Translations under genes and position numbers: made by a program | Assembly: GCF_001513965.1 (NCBI RefSeq) | Contig: NZ_KQ948037.1 | Coordinates: forward strand, 1 to 64,000 | Length of the DNA stretch: 64,000 nucleotides | Source: Streptomyces cellostaticus | Lineage (GTDB): Bacteria > Actinomycetota > Actinomycetes > Streptomycetales > Streptomycetaceae | Direction of reading: 5' to 3' | Shown: positions 57,889 through 64,000 of the stretch, piece after piece | Position numbering within the stretch: the stretch's first letter is position 1 | How the letters are laid out: every line of letters begins with the position of its first letter | Notes under the pieces: model-generated | Seen by the model: only the letters and a program-made list of their open reading frames with translations | Told to the model about the DNA's origin: nothing | Databases searched by the model: none

Positions 57889-60702
57889 CTGACTACGACG
57901 TTTCGTGAACTCGGAATCCTTCCCGAGACCGCCGAGGCCCTGGACGCCGTCGGCATCACCACTCCCTTCCCCATCCAGGAGATGACGCTCCCCGTCGCCC
58001 TTTCCGGCACGGACGTCATCGGCCAGGCCAAGACCGGCACCGGCAAGACGCTGGGCTTCGGCCTTCCGCTCCTTGAGCGCGTGACCGTTCCCGCCGACGT
58101 CGAGGCGGGCCGCGCGCAGCCCGAGGCCCTCACCGACGCCCCGCAGGCGCTCGTCGTCGTCCCCACGCGCGAGCTGTGCACGCAGGTGACGAACGACCTG
58201 CTGACGGCCGGCAAGGTCCGTAACGTGCGCGTGGTGGCGATCTACGGCGGCCGGGCCTACGAGCCCCAGGTCGAGGCCCTGAAGAAGGGCGTCGACGTGG
58301 TCGTCGGCACCCCGGGCCGCCTGCTCGACCTTGCGGGCCAGAAGAAGCTGAACCTCAAGCACGTCAAGTGCCTGGTCCTCGACGAGGCCGACGAGATGCT
58401 CGACCTGGGCTTCCTGCCCGACGTCGAGAAGATCATCAACATGCTTCCGGCCAAGCGCCAGACCATGCTGTTCTCCGCGACCATGCCGGGCGCGGTCATC
58501 GGCCTCGCGCGCCGCTACATGTCGCAGCCCACCCACATCCGCGCCACCGCGCCGGACGACCAGGGCGCGACGGTCGCGAACATCAAGCAGTTCGTCTACC
58601 GCGCGCACTCCATGGACAAGCCGGAGATGGTCGCCCGCATCCTGCAGGCCAACGGCCGCGGGCTCGCGATGATCTTCTGCCGTACGAAGCGGACGGCCGC
58701 CGACATCGCCGAGCAGTTGCAGCGCCGCGGGTTCGCCTCCGGCGCGGTCCACGGCGACCTCGGCCAGGGCGCCCGCGAGCAGGCCCTGCGCGCCTTCCGC
58801 AACGGCAAGGTGGACGTCCTCGTCTGCACCGACGTCGCCGCGCGCGGCATCGACGTGGAGGGCGTGACCCACGTCATCAACTACCAGTCCCCCGAGGACG
58901 AGAAGACGTACCTGCACCGCGTCGGCCGTACCGGCCGCGCGGGCGCGAAGGGTACGGCCATCACGTTCGTCGACTGGGACGACATCCCGCGCTGGCAGCT
59001 GATCAACAAGGCGCTGGAGCTGGACTTCAACGACCCTGCGGAGACGTACTCGAGCTCCCCGCACCTGTTCTCGGACCTCGACATCCCCGAGGGCACCAAG
59101 GGCACCCTGCCGCGCTCGGAGCGGACCCGCGCCGGGCTCGACGCGGAGGAGCTGGAGGACCTGGGCGAGACCGGCGGCCGCGGTGCGCGCGGTCGCGGTG
59201 CCCGGGGCGGCCGCGGTGGCCGTGCCGAGTCCGCTGCCGACCCGTCGGCCGAGCGGGAGCGCCCGGCGCGCACGCCGCGCCGTCGCCGCCGCACGCGCAG
59301 CGGTACTCCGCTGGACGCCTCCCCCGCTACGACCGCCACGGCGCCGGCCGCCGAGACCGGCACCGCGGAGGAGCCCACGGCGGCCCGCACCCCGCGCCGC
59401 CGTCGCCGTACGCGCGCCGGAGCCCCAGCTGAGGCGCTGACGGCCGCTGCCACGACCGCGGCCCCCGAGGTCGCCGTGGACACGGCGGAGGGACCGGAAA
59501 CCACGCTGGAGGCCCCGGAGAAGCCGCGCCGCCGCCGCACGCGGAAGTCGGCCGAGGCACCCGAGGCGCCGGTGACCCAGGCCGAGGCGCCTGTGGTGGT
59601 CGAGCCCGCGCCGGTGGCCGCCGAGCCCGAGGCCGCCGCCGAAGCGACCGAGCCGAAGCCGCGCCGCCGCACGCGGAAGTCGGCCGAGGCACCCGAGGCG
59701 CCGGTGACCCAGGCCGAGGCGCCTGTGGTGGTCGAGCCCGCGCCGGTGGCCGCCGAGCCCGAGGCCGCCGCCGAGGCGACCGAGCCGAAGCCGCGCCGCC
59801 GTACGCGCAAGACGGCCGAGCCGGCCGCCGAAGCCGCGGTCGCGACGGCCGAGAGCACGGACGAGGCCGCCCCGGCGACCAAGCCCCGCCGCACCCGCAA
59901 GACGGCAGCCACCGCCCCCGAGGCGACGGAGGCCGAGGCCAAGCCGCGCCGCACCCGTAAGACGGCCGAGCCCGCAGCGGAAGCAGCGGTCGACGCCGCG
60001 GAAACCGTGGAGGCCAAGCCGCGCCGCACCCGCAAGGCTGCCGCTGCCGCCCCGGAGGCGGTGGAGGCGGAGGCCGAGGCCAAGCCGCGCCGCCGTACGC
60101 GCAAGACGGCCGAGCCGGCCGCCGAAGCCGCGGTCGCGACGGCCGAGAGCACGGACGAGGCCGCCCCGGCGACCAAGCCCCGCCGCACCCGCAAGACGGC
60201 AGCCACCGCCCCCGAGGCGACGGAGGCCGAGGCCAAGCCGCGCCGCACCCGCAAGACGGCAGCCACAGCTCCGGAGGCGGCGGACGAAGCCGAGGTCAAG
60301 CCGCGGCGGACCCGCAAGACCGCTGCCGCTGCTGCCGCGGACACGGCCGAAGGCACTGAAGCCAAGCCGCGCCGCACCCGCAAGACGGCAGTTGCCGCCC
60401 CGGAGGCGGTGGAGCCGGAGGCCGAGGCCAAGCCGCGCCGCACCCGTAAGACGGCTGCGGCCGCCCCGGAGGCTGCCGAAGCCGAGGTCAAGCCGCGGCG
60501 GACCCGGAAGGCCGCTGCCGCTGCAGAGACCGCGGTGGACGGAGTCGAGGCGGCTGCACCCAAGCCGCGGCGGACCCGCAAGGCCGTTGCCGAGGCGGCG
60601 GCTGCGGAGATTCCGGCGCAGGCCACCGAGGAGCCGGAGGTCAAGCCGCGCCGTCGTACCCGCAAGGCCACGACGGCGGCCGTGGAGGCCGCCGAAGCCT
60701 GA
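57889..60702 (+). CDS. DEAD-box ATP-dependent RNA helicase with basic repeat tail
   Basis: 937 aa, from a CTG start at 57889 (GAAGAGGCAG 9 nt upstream); the in-frame ATG at 57982 would drop the Q-motif FRELGI...GITTPFPIQ (residues 5-30). Helicase motifs: AKTGTGKT (47-54), PTRELC, TPGRLLD, DEAD (165-168), SATMP, HRVGRTGRAG. The core ends near residue 370. The C-terminal ~500 residues have 15 copies of KPRR(R)TRK separated by Ala/Glu/Pro stretches and look disordered and RNA-binding. It unwinds RNA in ribosome assembly or decay (RhlE-type). Related to the RhlE-like Rv3211 of M. tuberculosis in synteny. Confidence 0.88.
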   Translation: MTTTFRELGILPETAEALDAVGITTPFPIQEMTLPVALSGTDVIGQAKTGTGKTLGFGLPLLERVTVPADVEAGRAQPEALTDAPQALVVVPTRELCTQVTNDLLTAGKVRNVRVVAIYGGRAYEPQVEALKKGVDVVVGTPGRLLDLAGQKKLNLKHVKCLVLDEADEMLDLGFLPDVEKIINMLPAKRQTMLFSATMPGAVIGLARRYMSQPTHIRATAPDDQGATVANIKQFVYRAHSMDKPEMVARILQANGRGLAMIFCRTKRTAADIAEQLQRRGFASGAVHGDLGQGAREQALRAFRNGKVDVLVCTDVAARGIDVEGVTHVINYQSPEDEKTYLHRVGRTGRAGAKGTAITFVDWDDIPRWQLINKALELDFNDPAETYSSSPHLFSDLDIPEGTKGTLPRSERTRAGLDAEELEDLGETGGRGARGRGARGGRGGRAESAADPSAERERPARTPRRRRRTRSGTPLDASPATTATAPAAETGTAEEPTAARTPRRRRRTRAGAPAEALTAAATTAAPEVAVDTAEGPETTLEAPEKPRRRRTRKSAEAPEAPVTQAEAPVVVEPAPVAAEPEAAAEATEPKPRRRTRKSAEAPEAPVTQAEAPVVVEPAPVAAEPEAAAEATEPKPRRRTRKTAEPAAEAAVATAESTDEAAPATKPRRTRKTAATAPEATEAEAKPRRTRKTAEPAAEAAVDAAETVEAKPRRTRKAAAAAPEAVEAEAEAKPRRRTRKTAEPAAEAAVATAESTDEAAPATKPRRTRKTAATAPEATEAEAKPRRTRKTAATAPEAADEAEVKPRRTRKTAAAAAADTAEGTEAKPRRTRKTAVAAPEAVEPEAEAKPRRTRKTAAAAPEAAEAEVKPRRTRKAAAAAETAVDGVEAAAPKPRRTRKAVAEAAAAEIPAQATEEPEVKPRRRTRKATTAAVEAAEA
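59510..60690 (+). repeat. KPRRTRK repeat tail of the DEAD-box helicase
   Basis: The tail is built of imperfect units with KPRR(R)TRK cores. Near-identical DNA blocks show recent duplication: a 132-bp block at ~59535-59667 repeated at ~59667-59799, and about 165 bp at ~59791-59960 repeated at ~60085-60254 (offset 294). Confidence 0.85.
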
Positions 60703-60732
60703 TCGGCGCATCGGCTCGCCAACTGAACAGCG

Positions 60733-60770
60733 CGACGGCCCGGTCCCACCTCTGTGGGACCGGGCCGTCG
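60733..60770 (+). terminator. Terminator after the DEAD-box helicase
   Basis: A 17-bp perfect stem (60733-60749 with 60754-60770, 4-base loop) between the helicase stop (60702) and the hydrolase start (60819). GC-rich without a T-tract. Confidence 0.75.
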
Positions 60771-60818
60771 GCGTCCCCGCCTCACCCCCGCGCCCGACAG
60801 GCCCGATAACCTCTCCCC

Positions 60819-61712
60819 ATGAGCAGGCCTGCCACCTTCGTCCCGCCCCCCGGTGCCCGCGCGTACTCCCTGCGGACCGCGCGCGGTGAGTTCGCCGTCG
60901 TCGACGCGCCCGTGGCCGCCGGGGTCGAGCCCAGGGGCGTCGCCCTGCTGCTGCCGGGGTTCACCGGGAGCAAGGAGGACTTCAATCCGCTCCATGTGCC
61001 GCTGGCCGAGCGCGGGTACCGGACCGTGGCCGTGGACGGGCGCGGGCAGTACGAGTCGGACGGCCCCGAGCACGACGAATCCGCGTACGCGCAGGAGGAG
61101 TTGGCGCGGGACGTGCTGGCGCAGGCGGAGGCCGTCGGCGGGCCCGTGCATCTGCTGGGGCACTCGCTGGGTGGGCAGATCTCGCGCGCGGCCGTGCTGA
61201 GGGACCACTCCCCGTTCCGGTCGCTCACCCTGATGGCCTCGGGGCCGGCCCAGATCTCGGCCTCCCAGCAGCAGCGCGTGCAGCTGCTGCGGGACGCCCT
61301 CGCCGGGATGACGATGGCCGAGGTGTGGGAGGCGATGCAGTCGATGTCGGCGCCCGAGGAGACCGCCACCGGGAAGCTCGACGGCGGCCTGGACAACCGG
61401 GAGGATCTGCGGCGCCGCTGGCTGGGCACCAGGCCCGCCCAACTCCTCGCCACCGGCCGCCAGTTGTGCGCCGAGCCGGACCGCGTCGCCGAACTGGCCG
61501 CCGTACCGCTGCCGTTCCACGTCCTGTCGGGTGCGCTGGACGACACCTGGCCGCTGGCGCTGCTCGACCGGATGGCGGAGCAGCTGAAGGCGCGGCGGAC
61601 GGTCGTCGAGGGTGCCGAGCACTCACCCAACACCGACCAGCCGCTCGCCACGGCCGACGCCATCGCCGCCTTCTGGGACGCGCACCCGGACCAGGGTCAG
61701 GGCAGGCTCTAG
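60819..61712 (+). CDS. Alpha/beta-fold hydrolase (serine hydrolase)
   Basis: The 297-aa protein has an alpha/beta-hydrolase fold with LLPGFTGSKEDF (oxyanion loop), GHSLGGQ (nucleophile Ser), an Asp in ALDDTWP and the His in EHSPN. It has no signal peptide. Substrate unknown. The last codons overlap the convergent NYN-domain gene by 4 bp (61709-61712), so the two transcripts collide at their ends. It is not cotranscribed with the helicase, since a terminator separates them. Confidence 0.9.
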   Translation: MSRPATFVPPPGARAYSLRTARGEFAVVDAPVAAGVEPRGVALLLPGFTGSKEDFNPLHVPLAERGYRTVAVDGRGQYESDGPEHDESAYAQEELARDVLAQAEAVGGPVHLLGHSLGGQISRAAVLRDHSPFRSLTLMASGPAQISASQQQRVQLLRDALAGMTMAEVWEAMQSMSAPEETATGKLDGGLDNREDLRRRWLGTRPAQLLATGRQLCAEPDRVAELAAVPLPFHVLSGALDDTWPLALLDRMAEQLKARRTVVEGAEHSPNTDQPLATADAIAAFWDAHPDQGQGRL

Positions 61713-62614
61713 TACTGCGTCTGAAGGTGCTCCCAGAAACCTTCCCGCAGGGCGTGCCGCAGGTCCCCCTGGCCGCGTAGCGAGTACTGGAGCAGGCGCT
61801 CCGCCTCGACCAGGAGGTCCTGGTCGACGGAGCCGGGCAGGCGGGGGTGGCCGGGCAGCAGGTCGGCCAGGGACTCGCGGCCCCGGGCGGCCAGCCACTT
61901 CGCCGCGATCTGGGCGCCGACGAAGCGGACGTCCTCGCGGGTGGGCCGGGCCCCGGCGGCGGCCTCGTAGGCGGCGGCCGTGCGGCGGGCGACGTACGGC
62001 TTGAAGAACTCCAGGTCGAGCGTGCGCTGGCTGTCGACCTCCCAGAGCAGCGGCTCGGCCTGATTGCGGCCCTCGGGTGCCTCGATGCCCCACAGATGGA
62101 CGCGCGCACCGTAGCCCTGGGCCGCCTCCACCGCCGACACCAGGTCCTCGTCGCCGCCGAGCAGGGCCGCGTCGCTGATCGCGCGGTGGCGGGCGAGGGA
62201 CTCCAGGTCGGAGCGGATGAGGGAGTCGACGCCCTTCTGCTGGTTGTTGGCGTTGAGATTGCCGAGGCGGACCTTGACGTCGGGCAGTTCGGCGATGGAC
62301 TGCTGCTCGGCGGTGTGGATGCGGCGGCGGGCGCCGTCGTACCAGTAGACGCGCAGCAGGCGGCTGTCCGCGAAGATCGTGCGTGCCTTGTCGATGAGCG
62401 CGTCGATCAGGCCCTCGGCATCGAGGTCGAAGGCCCGGCGGTCCTCGGTCCCGGCGACCAGTCGGCCCGCCGCCGCGTACAGATAGCCCGCGTCGACGAA
62501 GATCGCGTGGGTCGAGGGCGTCTTCGCCACCTCGGCGAGCATGCGCTGCAGGAGCTCGTTCGTGTGGTCGATGCGGGCGGTGAGGGCCGCCAGGTCGTCG
62601 TTCATCGTCTCCAT
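61709..62614 (-). CDS. NYN-domain (PIN-like) nuclease family protein
   Basis: The ~301-aa protein has a short coiled-coil N terminus (LTARIDHTNELLQRML) and a NYN/LabA-like domain with IFVDAGYLYAA, a conserved Asp in QKGVDSLIRSDL and the acidic LLGGDEDLVSAV. These are the acidic residues of a PIN-like metal-dependent RNase. A C-terminal helical region follows. The physiological substrate is unknown; an RNA-processing role is inference. Three starts lie close together (GTG 62629, ATG 62614, ATG 62605); 62614 is used and the uncertainty is up to 8 residues. Confidence 0.85.
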   Translation of the reverse strand: METMNDDLAALTARIDHTNELLQRMLAEVAKTPSTHAIFVDAGYLYAAAGRLVAGTEDRRAFDLDAEGLIDALIDKARTIFADSRLLRVYWYDGARRRIHTAEQQSIAELPDVKVRLGNLNANNQQKGVDSLIRSDLESLARHRAISDAALLGGDEDLVSAVEAAQGYGARVHLWGIEAPEGRNQAEPLLWEVDSQRTLDLEFFKPYVARRTAAAYEAAAGARPTREDVRFVGAQIAAKWLAARGRESLADLLPGHPRLPGSVDQDLLVEAERLLQYSLRGQGDLRHALREGFWEHLQTQY

Positions 62615-62714
62615 TGTCCCGGCCGTCACGCTGCGAACACAACCGGTCCCGGTCAGTCCCGTTAACCCGCTTACCGGTCGGTAATTAGTCGTTCGAAAAA
62701 TTTCTTTAGCGTAG

Positions 62715-62740
62715 GGAATGTTTGTAACACGCAGCCCGTT
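62715..62740 (+). promoter_or_regulatory. SigR promoter upstream of a 50-aa gene
   Basis: Exact GGAAT (62715-62719), 18-nt spacer and GTT (62738-62740). The predicted start near 62747 leaves about 62 nt to the small-gene ATG at 62809, on the correct strand. Confidence 0.8.
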
Positions 62741-62808
62741 GACTAGAACGACACCACGTCACACCCAGTAGTTCTCCGCAGGAGGATGACCAGACGAAGG
62801 GAGAAGCC

Positions 62809-62961
62809 ATGCGCTTCGAAATCATGCGACTCGACGAGGTCGACGGCACCACCGTGGACAGCACCGTCGTGGACGCCGCCTCCGTCAACCGGATCGTTCA
62901 GCAGGCCGCCGCCATCGGACAGCGCCTGTGGATCCGCCCGGCCGAGGCCTCGGCCTCGTAA
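62809..62961 (+). CDS. Small conserved protein under SigR-type control (50 aa)
   Basis: This 50-residue protein is short and soluble, with no Cys, signal or membrane segment; residues MRFEIMRLDEVDGTTVDSTVVDAASVNRIVQQAAAIGQRLWI include a likely strand-helix pair. The ATG has AAGGGAGAAG at ideal spacing. An exact SigR promoter lies 62 nt upstream of the ATG. It appears conserved in Streptomyces. Function unknown; SigR control would suggest a role in thiol-oxidative or translation-inhibitor stress. Confidence 0.75.
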   Translation: MRFEIMRLDEVDGTTVDSTVVDAASVNRIVQQAAAIGQRLWIRPAEASAS

Positions 62962-62983
62962 CGGGCAGCGACACTCAAGCTTT

Positions 62984-63018
62984 CCGGGGGAGCCGAGGCC
63001 ATGTCTCAGCTCCCCCGG
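62984..63018 (+). terminator. Hairpin overlapping the end of marC
   Basis: 10-bp GC-rich stem (62984-62993 with 63009-63018) after the small SigR gene; its second arm runs into the last codons of the convergent marC. No T-tract. It probably ends the small gene's transcript. Confidence 0.5.
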
Positions 63019-63611
63019 ATCACCTGAGTGACGCCGTTGATGATCTGCTGCACGGCGATCGCGGAGAGCATCATGCCCGCGAGCCGCGTCACCAGGACCA
63101 CGCCGCCGTCCTTGATGACCCGGATGATCAGCAGCGAGTAACGCATCACCAGCCACAGCACGACGTGGATCGCAAGGATCGCGGACCACACCGAGACCTG
63201 CGTGGCCACACTGCCGGCCTTCTGGACGGCCAGGATCACGGACACGATGGCACCGGGGCCCGCCAGCAGCGGCATGCCCAGCGGCACGAGGGCGACGTTC
63301 ACGTCCTTGGTCTGCTTCGGCTCGTCGGTCTTGCCGGTGAGCAGGTCGAGCGCGATCAGCAGAAGCAGCAGACCGCCCGCGATCATCAGCGCGGGGACAG
63401 AGACGTGCAGATAGTTCAGGATCTGGTGGCCCAGGACACCGAAGACGGCGATGACCCCGCCCGCCACACAGACGGCCTGGAAGGCCATCCGCTTCTGCAC
63501 CTTGGCGGGGCGCCCCGCGGTCAGCGCGAGGAAGATCGGGGTGATCCCGGGGGGATCCATGATGACAAAAAGGGTCAGGAAAAGAGAGCCGAAGACAGCG
63601 ACGTCGAACAT
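63006..63611 (-). CDS. MarC family integral membrane protein
   Basis: The 201-aa protein has six membrane helices (for example FLTLFVIMDPPGITPIFLAL, AGGLLLLLIALDLL, PLLAGPGAIVSVILAV, VSVWSAILAIHVVLWLVM) with the conserved MDPPGITPIF and GMPLLAGPGAI motifs. MarC-type proteins are inner-membrane proteins once proposed as multidrug transporters; their function is still unclear. It stands next to a PHP-family gene on the same strand and converges on a small SigR-type gene. Confidence 0.92.
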   Translation of the reverse strand: MFDVAVFGSLFLTLFVIMDPPGITPIFLALTAGRPAKVQKRMAFQAVCVAGGVIAVFGVLGHQILNYLHVSVPALMIAGGLLLLLIALDLLTGKTDEPKQTKDVNVALVPLGMPLLAGPGAIVSVILAVQKAGSVATQVSVWSAILAIHVVLWLVMRYSLLIIRVIKDGGVVLVTRLAGMMLSAIAVQQIINGVTQVIRGS

Positions 63612-63679
63612 GGGGGAAGCACAAGCCTTGCAGGAAGAAGAACGGGTGTGAGGTGGAGCGGGATCGACCCCTGAGGGTC

Positions 63680-64000
63680 TCAGGCCCCGCCGGTCCCCGG
63701 GACGGGAAACGCGCCGGTGGCCCGCCGAATGATCTCCCCGTACACCTCGGGGTCCGTCGTGTACTCGCCGAGCGAGACGCTCTTGCGGCTGCCGTGGTAG
63801 TCCGAGGACCCCGTGACCAGCAGCCCCAGCTCCTTCGCGAGGCCCCGCAGACGGGCCCGCGCGTCGGCGTCGTGGTCCATGTGGTCGACCTCGATGCCGT
63901 CCAGACCGGCCGCGGCCAGCTCGGCGATCGCGGACTCCGGCACCGTACGGCCGCGCTTGGCGGCGGCCGGGTGCGCGAAGACGGCCACGCCGCCCGCGCC
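63680..64000 (-). CDS. PHP-domain phosphoesterase (C-terminal part; runs off window)
   Basis: The C-terminal 106 aa of a PHP-domain protein, from the window edge to a stop at 63680. Metal-type His/Asp residues are visible: VFAHPAAAKRG, EVDHMDHD and TGSSDYHG. PHP proteins of this type are 5'-3' exonucleases or 3',5'-nucleoside-bisphosphate phosphatases (YciV/TrpH-like). The N-terminal part is beyond position 64000, so the start cannot be given. It lies upstream of marC on the same strand (68-bp gap). Confidence 0.85.
   Translation of the reverse strand, partial: GAGGVAVFAHPAAAKRGRTVPESAIAELAAAGLDGIEVDHMDHDADARARLRGLAKELGLLVTGSSDYHGSRKSVSLGEYTTDPEVYGEIIRRATGAFPVPGTGGA

Noticed and set aside
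57564..57908. A 114-codon ORF in the leader of the helicase gene
   Set aside because: No ribosome site, amino-acid usage poor for Streptomyces coding DNA, and it overlaps the better CTG-start helicase.
57838..60711. A 957-codon minus-strand open frame opposite the DEAD-box helicase
   Set aside because: It is a mirror of the helicase's repeat tail, made of Leu/Gly/Arg repeats with no recognisable domain.

Overview
The window is 64 kb of a Streptomyces-type chromosome: very high GC, GTG and one probable CTG start codon, WhiB-like regulation, perfect sigma-R (SigR) promoters, actinobacterial AdnAB/UvrD2/mycoredoxin genes, and an interspersed repeat common in Streptomyces intergenic DNA. It is core chromosome. 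I see no rRNA, CRISPR array, transposase, integrase or prophage, and no secondary-metabolite cluster.

Layout. 1-2.3 kb: two identical initiator tRNA genes flanking a Sel1-repeat gene. 2.4-9.2 kb: UPF0182 membrane protein, a PPA1309-type protein, a PDZ/Lon-type protease, MoaE and an SDR. 9.4-15.3 kb: zincin-like protein plus Nudix hydrolase, then a TerD-AIM24 fusion with two further AIM24 genes, and a YgjP-like metallopeptidase. 15.5-18.1 kb: degenerate ThiF-like protein and ABC1 kinase. 18.3-19.9 kb: wblC (whiB7 family) with a 600-nt leader carrying a leader ORF and an attenuator. 20-33.1 kb: UvrD2, mycoredoxin, NudC, a dipeptidase, AdnB, AdnA and an alkyltransferase-like protein, i.e. DNA repair and redox genes. 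33.3-39.5 kb: large flippase/pseudokinase membrane protein and two paralogous lipoprotein peptidases. 39.6-46 kb: MoeZ, then a putative surface-polysaccharide operon (PelF-type glycosyltransferase, 8-TM protein, epimerase, spherulin-4 family protein). 46.2-51.8 kb: peptide ABC transporter behind a leaderless Cys-containing leader peptide and an intrinsic terminator. 51.9-57.5 kb: DUF3152 protease-like protein, alpha/beta hydrolase, TetR, DUF3107 and a ferritin-like protein. 57.5-61.7 kb: a DEAD-box RNA helicase with a 410-nt upstream region, a CTG start and a long basic repeat tail, then a hydrolase. 61.7-64 kb: NYN-domain protein, a small SigR-type gene, MarC and a truncated PHP phosphoesterase.

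Gene order largely follows the Mycobacterium tuberculosis Rv3193c-Rv3211 block (recalled from memory: UPF0182, PDZ protease, zincin, ThiF-like, ABC1, WhiB7, UvrD2, Mrx1, NudC, AdnB, AdnA, ATL, MoeZ, DUF3152, TetR, DUF3107, ferritin-like, RhlE). Streptomyces-side insertions are the AIM24 trio, the polysaccharide operon, the peptide ABC transporter and the lipoprotein peptidases. A shared theme is response to translation inhibitors and thiol or DNA damage.

Most notable signals: (i) three exact GGAAT-N18-GTT SigR promoters, one in front of an uncharacterised 50-aa protein; (ii) a complete leader-ORF attenuator on wblC; (iii) a probable cysteine-sensing attenuator on the peptide transporter; (iv) a non-AUG start that restores the Q-motif of the RNA helicase; (v) a Pel-like polysaccharide operon.
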